This document shows, one piece after another, positions 1-6,602 of a DNA stretch of 8,932 bases. A model generated the notes under the pieces. The model had not been told where the DNA came from. It searched no databases and saw nothing but the letters and a program-made list of their open reading frames with translations. Source of the stretch: Aquificales bacterium (GTDB taxonomy: Bacteria; Aquificota; Aquificia; Aquificales; QOAS01); contig JALVTI010000136.1 of assembly GCA_027035985.1 (NCBI GenBank), positions 6,072 to 15,003 on the forward strand. The letters are read 5' to 3'. How positions within the stretch are numbered: position 1 is the first letter of the stretch; the number at the start of each line of letters is the position of its first letter. Both the position numbers and the translations under genes were made by a program.

Positions 1-1
1 G

Positions 2-550
2 TGGGAAACCACCCTAAGGGTGGGTAAATACCTCTACACCCTTTCCCCCGACTGCTTTATCCAACCCAACCGCCTCCTTTGGGAGGATTTTTTAAACCTC
101 GTTAAACCCACCGAGAGGTATGAAAGGGCTTTGGAACTCCACGCCGGTATAGGCTTTTTCACCCTTCCCCTTCTGGAGTGGGTGGAGAGCCTCGAGAGTT
201 CCGACATAAACCCCGAGAGTTTTAGGTATAGAGATATAAACGCCCGCCGCTTCGCGGCGGGGAGTAGGTTTAAAAATGTCTTATCGGACGCCTACAAACA
301 TATAAGGAGAGCCAAAGACTTCGACCTATTGGTGGTCGACCCGCCGAGGGGCGGTCTGACGAAACCGGTCGTGGGCGAGATACTCAAAAAACTACCGCGG
401 GAGGTTATCTACATCTCCTGCAACCTCGAAAGTTTGAAAAAGGATTTATCCCTCCTAAGGGAAAGTTATGAATTGGTAAAAGCCGCCTTGGTTGACCAGT
501 TTCCGAACACCTACCACCTCGAGAGTGTAGTCTGGCTAAGACGCCGATAG
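2..550 (+). CDS. Class I SAM-dependent RNA (uracil-5-)methyltransferase, RlmD/TrmA family, 5'-truncated by the window edge
   Basis: This is the C-terminal catalytic half of a TrmA/RlmD-type enzyme that transfers a methyl group from SAM to C5 of uridine in rRNA or tRNA. The frame is open from base 2 and family-like sequence (WETTLRVGKYLY) lies upstream of the GTG at 20, so that GTG is not the true start and the N-terminal part is missing. Visible motifs, in order: SPDCFIQPN (the Phe-x-Gln-x-Asn segment), ALELHAGIGFFTLPL (SAM-binding motif I, usually L-D-L-x-C-G), DPPRGGL, YISCN with the catalytic cysteine nucleophile, and a C-terminal DQFPNTYHLESV block that matches the family's D-x-F-P-x-T-x-H-V-E. 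The family is secure, but which RNA position is methylated cannot be read. serS starts 25 nt after the stop, so the two are probably cotranscribed. Confidence 0.9.
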   Translation, partial: WETTLRVGKYLYTLSPDCFIQPNRLLWEDFLNLVKPTERYERALELHAGIGFFTLPLLEWVESLESSDINPESFRYRDINARRFAAGSRFKNVLSDAYKHIRRAKDFDLLVVDPPRGGLTKPVVGEILKKLPREVIYISCNLESLKKDLSLLRESYELVKAALVDQFPNTYHLESVVWLRRR

Positions 551-575
551 GTGAACCTTAAAATTAACTACACCG

Positions 576-1859
576 ATGTTGGATATCAAACTGATAAGAA
601 AACACTACGAGGAGGTCAGAAGGAGGATAGCCACCCGCGGTGAGGAATACGCAAAACTGGTTGACCGTGTCTATGAGCTCGATAGGAGAAAGAGGGAACT
701 CCAAAAGGAGGTGGAGAATTTAAGGGCGCTCCTAAACAGGAAGTCGAAGGAATACGGCCGCCTGAAGAGGGAGGGGAAGGAGGACGAAACCCTCAAGGAG
801 GAACTGGCGAAGATTAAGGAGACCCTAAAGGGTTTGGAAGAGGAGCTTAAACGGGTGGAGGAGGAACTGAACGACCTCCTGCTTAGGATACCAAACCTTC
901 CCCACCCCTCGGTGCCCATCGGCGAGGACGAAAACGACAACGTGGAGGTCAGGAGGTGGGGCGAACCCCCGAAATTCGACTTCGAACCCAAGCCCCACTG
1001 GGAGCTGGGCGAGAGGCTTGGCATTCTCGACTTCGAGAGGGGGGCTAAACTTTCGGGGTCTCGCTTTGTGGTAAAGAGGGGGTTGGGCGCGCGCCTGGTG
1101 AGGGCGCTTATCAACTTCATGCTAGACCTCCACGGCGAGAGGGGTTACGTGGAAATCTATGTCCCCCACCTGGTAAAACCGGAGATATTGGTCGGCACGG
1201 GACAGCTTCCCAAGTTTGAGGAAGACCTCTTTAAGTGCGAGAGGGACAACCTCTACCTAATTCCAACGGCGGAGGTTCCCCTAACAAATCTCCACCGGGA
1301 GGAGATACTCAAAGAGGAAGACCTCCCCATCTACTACACCGCCTACACCCCCTGCTACCGCAGGGAAGCCGGTTCCTACGGCAGGGATATAAAGGGGCTT
1401 ATCCGACTCCACCAGTTCGACAAGGTGGAGCTGGTAAAAATTACAAAACCGGAGGAGTCCTACGAAGAGCTTGAAAAACTGGTCGCCGACGCCGAAAGGG
1501 TGCTTCAGGAACTGGAGCTCCCCTACAGGGTGGTAGAGCTCTGCACCGGGGATTTGGGCTTTTCGGCGGCTAAAACCTACGACCTCGAGGTCTGGATGCC
1601 CTCCTATAACAGGTATAGGGAGATATCCTCCTGCTCCAACTGCGAGGATTTCCAAGCCCGCCGCATGAAACTGCGCTACAAGTCCAAGGAGGGGAAAAAT
1701 ATCCTCTGCCATACCCTAAATGGGAGTGGTCTGGCGGTCGGCAGAACTTTGGCGGCTATTCTGGAGAACTACCAGCAGGAGGACGGAAGCGTCGTAATTC
1801 CGAAAGCGCTGAGACCCTATTTGGGAGGGCTTGAGGTAATAAAACCCCAAGGGGAATAA
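576..1859 (+). CDS. serS: Seryl-tRNA synthetase, class II
   Basis: Cytosolic enzyme that activates serine with ATP and charges tRNA-Ser, and usually tRNA-Sec. The 427 residues match the usual bacterial length. Residues about 28-105 are rich in Lys, Arg, Glu and Leu and form the long antiparallel coiled coil that binds the tRNA-Ser variable arm. The class II core follows: a motif 1 region around 172-200, the serine-binding TAE at 231-233, motif 2 around PCYRREAGSYGR (259-270), SSCSNCEDFQARR at 351-363, and motif 3 in GSGLAVGRTLAA at 383-394. All expected arginines are present. The ATG at 576 opens directly into MLDIKLIRKH, the normal family N-terminus, although no strong Shine-Dalgarno precedes it. 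It is the second gene after the methyltransferase. The 116-nt gap that follows holds a small GC-rich hairpin. Confidence 0.97.
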   Translation: MLDIKLIRKHYEEVRRRIATRGEEYAKLVDRVYELDRRKRELQKEVENLRALLNRKSKEYGRLKREGKEDETLKEELAKIKETLKGLEEELKRVEEELNDLLLRIPNLPHPSVPIGEDENDNVEVRRWGEPPKFDFEPKPHWELGERLGILDFERGAKLSGSRFVVKRGLGARLVRALINFMLDLHGERGYVEIYVPHLVKPEILVGTGQLPKFEEDLFKCERDNLYLIPTAEVPLTNLHREEILKEEDLPIYYTAYTPCYRREAGSYGRDIKGLIRLHQFDKVELVKITKPEESYEELEKLVADAERVLQELELPYRVVELCTGDLGFSAAKTYDLEVWMPSYNRYREISSCSNCEDFQARRMKLRYKSKEGKNILCHTLNGSGLAVGRTLAAILENYQQEDGSVVIPKALRPYLGGLEVIKPQGE

Positions 1860-1918
1860 TTCTTATTGTTTTCCCTTTAGAAGACTTTTTTAGTTCCGTT
1901 TTATCTCTTCCATTCCCA

Positions 1919-1932
1919 CCCCTCTTACGGGG
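1919..1932 (+). terminator. Possible weak terminator hairpin after serS
   Basis: CCCC and GGGG arms flank a 6-nt loop (TCTTAC), followed by ATTACATTTTTA with five T about nine bases beyond the stem. The position fits the end of serS, but the stem is short and the T run is displaced. A nearly identical core (TTACGGGG) occurs at 5197-5203 in a divergent intergenic region where no terminator is expected, so it could instead be a regulatory element. Confidence 0.3.
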
Positions 1933-1975
1933 ATTACATTTTTAAACTACTTTAGAAGGTTAAAACTCGGTTAAT

Positions 1976-2641
1976 ATGACCCTTGAAAGGTCGGAGTTTA
2001 ATCTAAACTTATCCATACTAATGAACCTAACCAGTAAAAGGGAAATCCTAAAAAAAATTTATGAACCCTTTGGGCTATCTTTGGCTTATTTAAACATTCC
2101 TCCCAATGTTATCACCCTGCTATCCATTATTGCCGGCGTGCTTTCCGCCTACGCCTTTTACACCCATCACGTTTTAACCGGTGCCACCCTGTTAGTAATT
2201 TCCGGTCTTTTGGACTTAGCCGACGGAATAGTCGCCCGCCACAACGACAGGGCTACCAAATTTGGCGCGGTTCTCGACTGGCTGGCGGACAAATTTGTCG
2301 ACGGACTTGTTTTGGGAGCGGTCGCCGTAGCCTACGCCAACCCTTGGGTGGCTATAGTTTTGATAACGGTCAATATGCTCCACACCTTTATAAAACCGGT
2401 TGTTTACGCCGAGATTGGTTTCTCCCAAAGGGATAAAGGAAAAATTTGGGACCCCCTGGAGGGTGTTGGATTTTTTGGAAGACCGGAAACCCACTTGGCA
2501 TTGATATTTTTCGCAATCCTCGAAAGATTTGTGGATGGAGCTTTAACACTCGGAGTTTATCTAATAACAATACTTTCCACCCTATCGCTGTTGCAAAGGG
2601 TTTATTACCTCTATAAGAAGTTTGGGAGAGAATTCGATTGA
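1976..2641 (+). CDS. CDP-alcohol phosphatidyltransferase, integral membrane phospholipid synthesis enzyme
   Basis: This membrane enzyme joins an alcohol phosphate or inositol/glycerol-type headgroup to a CDP-linked lipid and releases CMP. The full family signature is present at residues 80-105: D80xxD83-G84xxA87R88, then G97xxxD101xxxD105, the aspartates that bind divalent metal and the CDP moiety. Hydrophobic segments around 43-63, 66-82, 108-140, 172-186 and 189-208 fit a six-helix membrane protein. A GRPE motif at 168-171 resembles archaeal-like members, but the acceptor alcohol cannot be inferred. Start choice is open. The ATG at 1976 is the longest frame, while the ATG at 2021 (MNLTSKREILKK) gives the usual distance to the IPPNVIT segment. 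Neither has a good Shine-Dalgarno. The gene converges on pilT with 51 bp between stops. Confidence 0.88.
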   Translation: MTLERSEFNLNLSILMNLTSKREILKKIYEPFGLSLAYLNIPPNVITLLSIIAGVLSAYAFYTHHVLTGATLLVISGLLDLADGIVARHNDRATKFGAVLDWLADKFVDGLVLGAVAVAYANPWVAIVLITVNMLHTFIKPVVYAEIGFSQRDKGKIWDPLEGVGFFGRPETHLALIFFAILERFVDGALTLGVYLITILSTLSLLQRVYYLYKKFGREFD

Positions 2642-2654
2642 ACCTTAGGGGGAA

Positions 2655-2682
2655 AGTAAAAGAAAAATTCCCTTTCGGGGGG
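2655..2682 (-). terminator. Possible terminator for the gatC-recA-pilT run, between convergent stops
   Basis: Read on the minus strand, a run of C, a GAAA tetraloop and GGG are followed by AATTTTTCTTTTAC, a T-rich tail expected of intrinsic termination. Only three G-C pairs are strict, so the stem is weak. The location, 10 bp past the pilT stop and inside the 51-bp convergent gap, is the main support. Confidence 0.35.
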
Positions 2683-2692
2683 TAAAACTCTT

Positions 2693-3781
2693 CTATTCCG
2701 TCAAACCCCTCATCTTGAGCTCTATGTCGGTGGGGTTTTCCGCATATTCCAAAACGGTCTTTGCATCTATCCAACCCTTTTGGTAGAGTTCCAACAGATA
2801 CTGGTCGAAAGTTTGGGTTCCGTAAACCTCGTGCCCCTTTTCGAGATACTCGTTGATATTTTGAAACTTTTGAGGGTCTAACAGAGCTTCCCTTATAAGG
2901 GGATTGTTGACCAAAATTTCCAACACGGGAACAACACCCTTTCTATCCCTTCGGGGAACCAATCTTTGAGAAATAATCCCTATAAGGGAGTTTGCCAACA
3001 TCAACCTTATTTGTTCCCTGTTTTCGAGAGGGAACATACCGATGAAACGGTTTATGGTTTCCTTCGCGTTTATCGTGTGAAGGGTAGAAAAGACGAGGTG
3101 CCCGGTTTCCGCGGCTTGAAGGGCTATTTTCGCCGTTTCGGTATCCCTAATCTCACCAATCATAATGACATCGGGGTCCTCACGGAGAGCTGCCCTTAAA
3201 GCTCCTGCAAAATCGTTTGTATCCTCCCCAACTTCCCTTTGGATGATAAAGGATTTTTTATCCTTGAAAAGGTACTCTATGGGGTCTTCGATGGTAACGA
3301 TTACCTTGCTGTAAAGTTCGTTTATTTCGTTTATAAGCGATGCTAGAGTTGTAGATTTACCCGAACCGGTGGGACCCGTAACGAGAATAAGCCCACTCGT
3401 ATGGGATAGAGCCATTTTTCTAACCACCGGCGGGAGGTTTAAACTCTCAAATTTCGGAATTTCAAAAGGTATATAACGGAGGGCTATACCCAATGTTGAA
3501 CGCTGATAGTAAATATTAGCCCTAAAACGGGCTATTCCCGGAAAGGAGGCGGAGGTATCTACCTGACCTTCCTTTAATAGTTTTTGTTTTTTTTCCTCCT
3601 TACCTTTAAGGATATAGTTAACGAAATCCTCCAAATCGGTACGGGAAAGAACGGGAAAGGAATCGAGGGTTATAAGTTCCTTTTTTGCCCTTATACGGGG
3701 TTTGGCTCCTACCTTTAAGTGAACGTCGGAGGCATTTTTCTCCCGAGCCGTCCTAACTATCTGTGTCAGCAACTCCGCCAA
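2693..3781 (-). CDS. pilT: Type IV pilus retraction ATPase, PilT family
   Basis: Cytoplasmic hexameric AAA-like motor of the secretion ATPase superfamily that depolymerises type IV pili for twitching motility and DNA uptake. At 362 residues it matches PilT/PilU and is too short for PilB. Motifs: N-terminal ASDVHLKVG (17-25), Walker A GPTGSGKST (136-144), Asp box VTIEDPIEY (162-170), Walker B region DPDVIMIGEIRD (202-213) and His box TGHLVFSTLHT (226-236). The C-terminal NPLIREALL resembles, but does not copy, the AIRNLIRE motif of PilT, so a PilU-like role is possible. The start is TTG at 3781, inside the last 29 nt of recA. AAAGGAGG nine bases upstream makes this choice convincing. No pilin or other pil gene is in the window. 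Confidence 0.94.
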   Translation of the reverse strand: MAELLTQIVRTAREKNASDVHLKVGAKPRIRAKKELITLDSFPVLSRTDLEDFVNYILKGKEEKKQKLLKEGQVDTSASFPGIARFRANIYYQRSTLGIALRYIPFEIPKFESLNLPPVVRKMALSHTSGLILVTGPTGSGKSTTLASLINEINELYSKVIVTIEDPIEYLFKDKKSFIIQREVGEDTNDFAGALRAALREDPDVIMIGEIRDTETAKIALQAAETGHLVFSTLHTINAKETINRFIGMFPLENREQIRLMLANSLIGIISQRLVPRRDRKGVVPVLEILVNNPLIREALLDPQKFQNINEYLEKGHEVYGTQTFDQYLLELYQKGWIDAKTVLEYAENPTDIELKMRGLTE

Positions 3782-4772
3782 GTCCCAAAACCTCCTTTAT
3801 TTTTTGTTCTATATCATACAAGATATCTGTGTGTTCTGCAAGGAATTTTTTAACCTGTTCCTTACCCTGCCCTATCTTCTTGTCCCCGTAGGAATACCAC
3901 GCCCCGCTTTTGGTGAGTATTCCCAATTCGGTTGCCACATCGATGATATCGCAAAGTTTACAAATCCCTTCGCCATAGTAAATTTCGAATTCCGCCTCCT
4001 GAAAGGGAGGGGCTAATTTGTTTTTGACAACCCTTACCCTAACGCGGTTGCCCTTTTTCTCCCCACCTTCTTTGACCTCTCCAATTTTTCTTATATCCAA
4101 CCGGAGGTCGGCGAAGAATTTAAGAGCCCTTCCACCGGGAGTGGTCTCCGGATTTCCAAACATCACCCCTATCTTTTCCCTAATCTGGTTTATGAAAATC
4201 AAAGCGGTTTTCGATTTATTAACCTCTCCCTTTAGTTTCCTAAGGGCTTGGGACATAAGGCGAGCCTGTTTTCCGACGTGGGCGTCCCCTATGTTGCCCT
4301 CGAGCTCATCTTTGGGAACCAGCGCCGCAACCGAGTCTATAACGACGACGTCAACCGCACCGCTTCTGATGAGCGTTTCCGCTATTTCGAGAGCCTGCTC
4401 GCCGTAATCGGGTTGCGAGATGTAGAGGTTTTCAACGTCCACCCCTATCCTTTCCGCATATTTGGGGTCGAGCGCGTGTTCGGCGTCGATAAATACCGCT
4501 ATTCCCCCCTGTTTTTGGGCTTCGGCGATGATGTGAAGCGCGAGGGTTGTTTTACCGGAGCTTTCGGGACCAAATATTTCGGTAATACGCCCCTTGGGAA
4601 TGCCCCCCACACCTATAGCCCTGTCGAGGGCGTAGGAGCCGGTATGTATGGTCTCCACCTTTATGCGCTCTTCGGCACTCTTTAGGGGCATAACAGCCCC
4701 TTTACCGAATTTCTTTTCTATGAAGGACTTAGCCACTTCGAAGGCTTGCAGTTTCTCCTTATTTACGGACAT
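3753..4772 (-). CDS. recA: RecA recombinase
   Basis: DNA-dependent ATPase that forms filaments on single-stranded DNA, drives strand exchange and, where a LexA system exists, triggers its cleavage. From the ATG at 4772 it is 339 residues. Features: N-terminal helix (1-30), Walker A GPESSGKTT (68-76), the catalytic-glutamate region DAEHALDP (96-103), Walker B VVVID (142-146), L1 EGNIGDAHVG (158-167), L2 with the invariant NQIREKIGVMFGNPETTPGG (195-214), and a C-terminal domain with GAWYSY and GQGK. A longer frame begins at a TTG at 4784, but GGAGGT at 4777-4782 sits right before the ATG, and MSVNKEKLQAFE is a normal RecA N-terminus. Unusual: CKLC at 271-274, where E. coli has NFYG. pilT is translationally coupled downstream, and gatC lies 114 nt upstream. 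Confidence 0.98.
   Translation of the reverse strand: MSVNKEKLQAFEVAKSFIEKKFGKGAVMPLKSAEERIKVETIHTGSYALDRAIGVGGIPKGRITEIFGPESSGKTTLALHIIAEAQKQGGIAVFIDAEHALDPKYAERIGVDVENLYISQPDYGEQALEIAETLIRSGAVDVVVIDSVAALVPKDELEGNIGDAHVGKQARLMSQALRKLKGEVNKSKTALIFINQIREKIGVMFGNPETTPGGRALKFFADLRLDIRKIGEVKEGGEKKGNRVRVRVVKNKLAPPFQEAEFEIYYGEGICKLCDIIDVATELGILTKSGAWYSYGDKKIGQGKEQVKKFLAEHTDILYDIEQKIKEVLGLGGVADTDS
3791..3798 (-). promoter_or_regulatory. Strong Shine-Dalgarno that fixes the pilT TTG start
   Basis: AAAGGAGG on the minus strand, lying within recA codons, ends nine bases before the TTG at 3781. It is among the best ribosome-binding sites in the window and offsets the weak start codon. Confidence 0.8.
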
Positions 4773-4776
4773 AGCC

Positions 4777-4782
4777 ACCTCC
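4777..4782 (-). promoter_or_regulatory. recA Shine-Dalgarno (decides the start)
   Basis: GGAGGT on the minus strand, four bases before the ATG at 4772, places the start there rather than at the TTG at 4784, which overlaps this site. Confidence 0.7.
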
Positions 4783-4825
4783 AAAGGTTTATTAAATTTG
4801 AAGGACTACCTTTAGGCGGTTTCTC

Positions 4826-4851
4826 AAACTACGGATTACAAATGTAGGTTT
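4826..4851 (-). promoter_or_regulatory. Inverted repeat upstream of recA, candidate operator
   Basis: Arms AAACTAC (4826-4832) and GTAGGTTT (4844-4851) are complementary apart from one extra G and flank an 11-bp centre that itself holds TACA and TGTA arms. It lies about 55-80 bp before the recA start, where an SOS-type repressor could bind. No LexA box for this lineage is known to me, and no convincing -35/-10 pair was found, so this remains a candidate. Confidence 0.3.
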
Positions 4852-4886
4852 CAAAAGAGAGGGAACGCTAACGGGAAATGGAAAAT

Positions 4887-5174
4887 TTATTCCGTTTCAA
4901 AAATTCGGGGAACCACAAAATATCCGTCCTCAAATTGGGGCGCGTTCTTTTCTATCTCCTCCCTGGGAAGGGTCTTTCCGGGAAGGTCCTCCCTCATAGG
5001 GGTTTCCCCGTAATCGAGAACGAAAGGTTCAACCCCTTCGGTGTCGACCTCGTTCATCTTATTGACAAACTCCAAAATATCGGCGAGCTGTTTGGAAAAG
5101 AGTTTGACCTCCTCCTCTGTGAGGCGCAGGCGGGCGAGTTGCGCGACCTTTAGAACCGTTTCCCTATCAATCAT
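4887..5174 (-). CDS. gatC: Asp-tRNA(Asn)/Glu-tRNA(Gln) amidotransferase subunit C
   Basis: Small subunit of the GatCAB complex, which converts misacylated Glu-tRNA-Gln and/or Asp-tRNA-Asn to the amide form. GatC wraps around and stabilises the GatA-GatB contact. The 95-residue length is typical. The N-terminal VLKVAQLARLRLTEEEVKLF helix pair, the central EFVNKMNEVDTEGVEP, and the C-terminal segment with MREDLP, NAPQFEDGYFVVPRI are family hallmarks. gatA and gatB are not nearby, as is common in scattered thermophile genomes. The ATG at 5174 is supported by homology; there is no clear Shine-Dalgarno. A 114-nt gap separates it from recA, so cotranscription is possible but not certain. It is divergent from bioB across 113 bp with two dyads. 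Confidence 0.93.
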   Translation of the reverse strand: MIDRETVLKVAQLARLRLTEEEVKLFSKQLADILEFVNKMNEVDTEGVEPFVLDYGETPMREDLPGKTLPREEIEKNAPQFEDGYFVVPRIFETE

Positions 5175-5187
5175 TAAGAATTGATAT

Positions 5188-5213
5188 TATCCCCCTTACG
5201 GGGTTAGGGGATA
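5188..5213. promoter_or_regulatory. Perfect inverted repeat between gatC and bioB, candidate operator
   Basis: TATCCCC (5188-5194) and GGGGATA (5207-5213) are perfect 7-bp arms separated by 12 bp. The left arm overlaps a GATAAT sequence that could be the -10 of gatC on the minus strand. A nested CCCC/GGGG pair (5191-5203) gives an alternative smaller hairpin. It does not match the BirA operator consensus I know (TTGTAAACC-type arms). Confidence 0.4.
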
Positions 5214-5227
5214 CCAACCCGCACCGG

Positions 5228-5254
5228 GGAGGTCGGTTATAACCAGTAACCTCC
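5228..5254. promoter_or_regulatory. Nested palindrome upstream of bioB, candidate operator or promoter
   Basis: A perfect 10-bp palindrome GGTTATAACC (5235-5244) is enclosed by GGAGGT (5228-5233) and ACCTCC (5249-5254). The outer arms are slightly asymmetric (1 versus 4 bp from the core). TATAAC inside the core could serve as a -10 for bioB, but no good -35 sits 17 bp upstream. It is 34 bp before the bioB start. Confidence 0.4.
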
Positions 5255-5287
5255 AAAAGGTCGAAAATAGTTTGGGGGACACTTCGC

Positions 5288-6268
5288 ATGGATTGGGAAA
5301 AATATTTGAAACATTTAAGGGATAGGGCTGTTAAAGAGTCCGTTAATGGGGAGGATTTAAGGGAGCTCCCCCGTCTGCCGACCGAATACCTACCGCTATT
5401 AGTCCACTACGCGGGGGATGTAAAGAGGCACTTTTTCCCCGAAGGGCTCGAATTTTGTTCGATAATAAACGCAAAATCGGGCGCCTGCTCCCAGGACTGC
5501 AAATTTTGCGCCCAATCGCGCTTTTACGAGACAAAGGCACCCGTTTACACCTTTCTCGATGAGGAACAAATCCTAAAGGGTGCCGAGTTTGCCGTTAAAA
5601 ACGGTGCCAAGCACTACAGCCTGGTCTTAAGCGGAAAGGCGGCAACCGATAGGGAGATAGACAGGCTTGTCCACCTCGCGGGGGAGATAAAAAAACGTTT
5701 CCCAAAATTGGAACTCTGTTTTTCCGCCGGAACCCTTAAAAGGGAACAGATGGAGAGACTGAAGGAAGCCGGCTTTAGGAGACTCCACCACAATTTGGAA
5801 ACCTCCGAGAGGTTTTTCCCGAATATAGTCTCCACCCACACCTGGAGGGAGAGATATCAAACCCTTTTATGGGCTAAAGAGGTTGGAATGGAAACCTGTT
5901 CGGGTGGACTTTTCGGAATGGGCGAAACCTGGGAGGACAGGATAGATTTGGCTATAACCCTTCAAGGTCTGAAAGTCGACTCAATACCCCTAAACTTTCT
6001 TATTCCAATAAAGGGGACACCTTTGGAGGATAGACCTCTAATGTCCCCCAAAGAGGCGCTTATAACCATAGCCATCTTTAGGTTTGCCAATCCGCGTTCC
6101 GAAATAAGGCTTGCCGGCGGAAGGGAAAGGGTTTTGGGCGACTACCTGGGTATGGCTAACTTTATGGTAAACGCCCATATGGTCGGCGGTTATCTAACCC
6201 GAGCCGGGCGCGACCCCTCCGAAGACCGCAAAATGGTGGAGGGGATAGGGTTAAAAGTTTTGACCTAA
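5288..6268 (+). CDS. bioB: Biotin synthase, radical SAM enzyme with an atypical auxiliary-cluster ligand set
   Basis: Catalyses the last step of biotin synthesis, inserting sulfur into dethiobiotin. The 326 residues form a TIM barrel. The radical-SAM cluster motif is C67xxxC71xxC74, within AKSGACSQDCKFCAQS. Of the four residues that hold the auxiliary cluster in E. coli (Cys97, Cys128, Cys188, Arg260), the counterparts are Ser111 (HYSLVLSG), Cys144 (LELCFSAGTL), Cys204 (METCSGG) and Arg274 (EIRLAGGRE), so one cysteine is replaced. An additional Cys57 lies ten residues before the first SAM-cluster cysteine. This composition is compatible with an anaerobe-type BioB rather than the E. coli type. 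The start ATG follows GGGGGA by 8 nt. No other bio gene is present. It is divergent from gatC behind two dyads. Confidence 0.95.
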   Translation: MDWEKYLKHLRDRAVKESVNGEDLRELPRLPTEYLPLLVHYAGDVKRHFFPEGLEFCSIINAKSGACSQDCKFCAQSRFYETKAPVYTFLDEEQILKGAEFAVKNGAKHYSLVLSGKAATDREIDRLVHLAGEIKKRFPKLELCFSAGTLKREQMERLKEAGFRRLHHNLETSERFFPNIVSTHTWRERYQTLLWAKEVGMETCSGGLFGMGETWEDRIDLAITLQGLKVDSIPLNFLIPIKGTPLEDRPLMSPKEALITIAIFRFANPRSEIRLAGGRERVLGDYLGMANFMVNAHMVGGYLTRAGRDPSEDRKMVEGIGLKVLT

Positions 6269-6320
6269 AGCCCTTCAGGATACACCCCACTAATGGCTCT
6301 TTTTATACAATCTCCTCCCT

Positions 6321-6602
6321 ATGAATATCTTCTCGATGATGAAACAGCTCAAAAGCCTCCAAGAGGGTATGAAGAAATTCAAAGAAGACCTAGAAAGGGA
6401 AACGGTAGAATTTGAAAACGAACACTGCAGAATAGTTTCCAACCTGGTTGGGGAGATAGTGGAGTTCAAAATAAAGTCCTCCGATTGCGAGAATTTGGAA
6501 AGGCACCTCTTCGAGGCTCTAAAAGAGGTCAACAAACGGGTTAAGGAGGAGGTTAAGGAAAAGGCGGAAAATTCCCTCTTTGGCGGAATGGGGTTGTTCT
6601 AA
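6321..6602 (+). CDS. YbaB/EbfC-family nucleoid-associated DNA-binding protein, divergent
   Basis: YbaB/EbfC proteins are small dimeric DNA binders found beside recR (often dnaX-ybaB-recR) in many bacteria. This 93-residue protein has the expected plan: an N-terminal amphipathic helix starting MKQLKSLQEGMKKF, a short beta region around 28-52, and a C-terminal charged helix (EALKEVNKRVKEEVKEKAENSLFGGMGLF) ending in the Gly/Met-rich tail. The glycine-rich turn that usually joins the first helix to the sheet is not evident. Identification rests on size, plan, tail and location. The stop abuts the recR start exactly. It lies 52 nt after bioB. ATG at 6321 has no Shine-Dalgarno, but TACAAT at 6306-6311 could be a -10 for a separate transcript; a matching -35 was not found. 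Confidence 0.8.
   Translation: MNIFSMMKQLKSLQEGMKKFKEDLERETVEFENEHCRIVSNLVGEIVEFKIKSSDCENLERHLFEALKEVNKRVKEEVKEKAENSLFGGMGLF

Noticed and set aside
20..22. GTG at 20 as the true start of the RNA methyltransferase
   Set aside because: The frame is open to the window edge with family-like sequence upstream, and the N-terminal half expected of the family is missing.
671..1712. Open frames on the minus strand opposite serS (671-1120 and 1281-1712)
   Set aside because: Low-complexity Ser/Phe- or Gly/Val-rich shadows of the serS codons with no recognisable domain.
4773..4784. Longer RecA from the TTG at 4784
   Set aside because: The extra MEVA codons overlap the Shine-Dalgarno GGAGGT that serves the ATG at 4772.
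5188..5254. A BirA biotin operator upstream of bioB
   Set aside because: Neither dyad has the TTGTAAACC/GGTTTACAA-type arms; reported instead as unassigned dyads.
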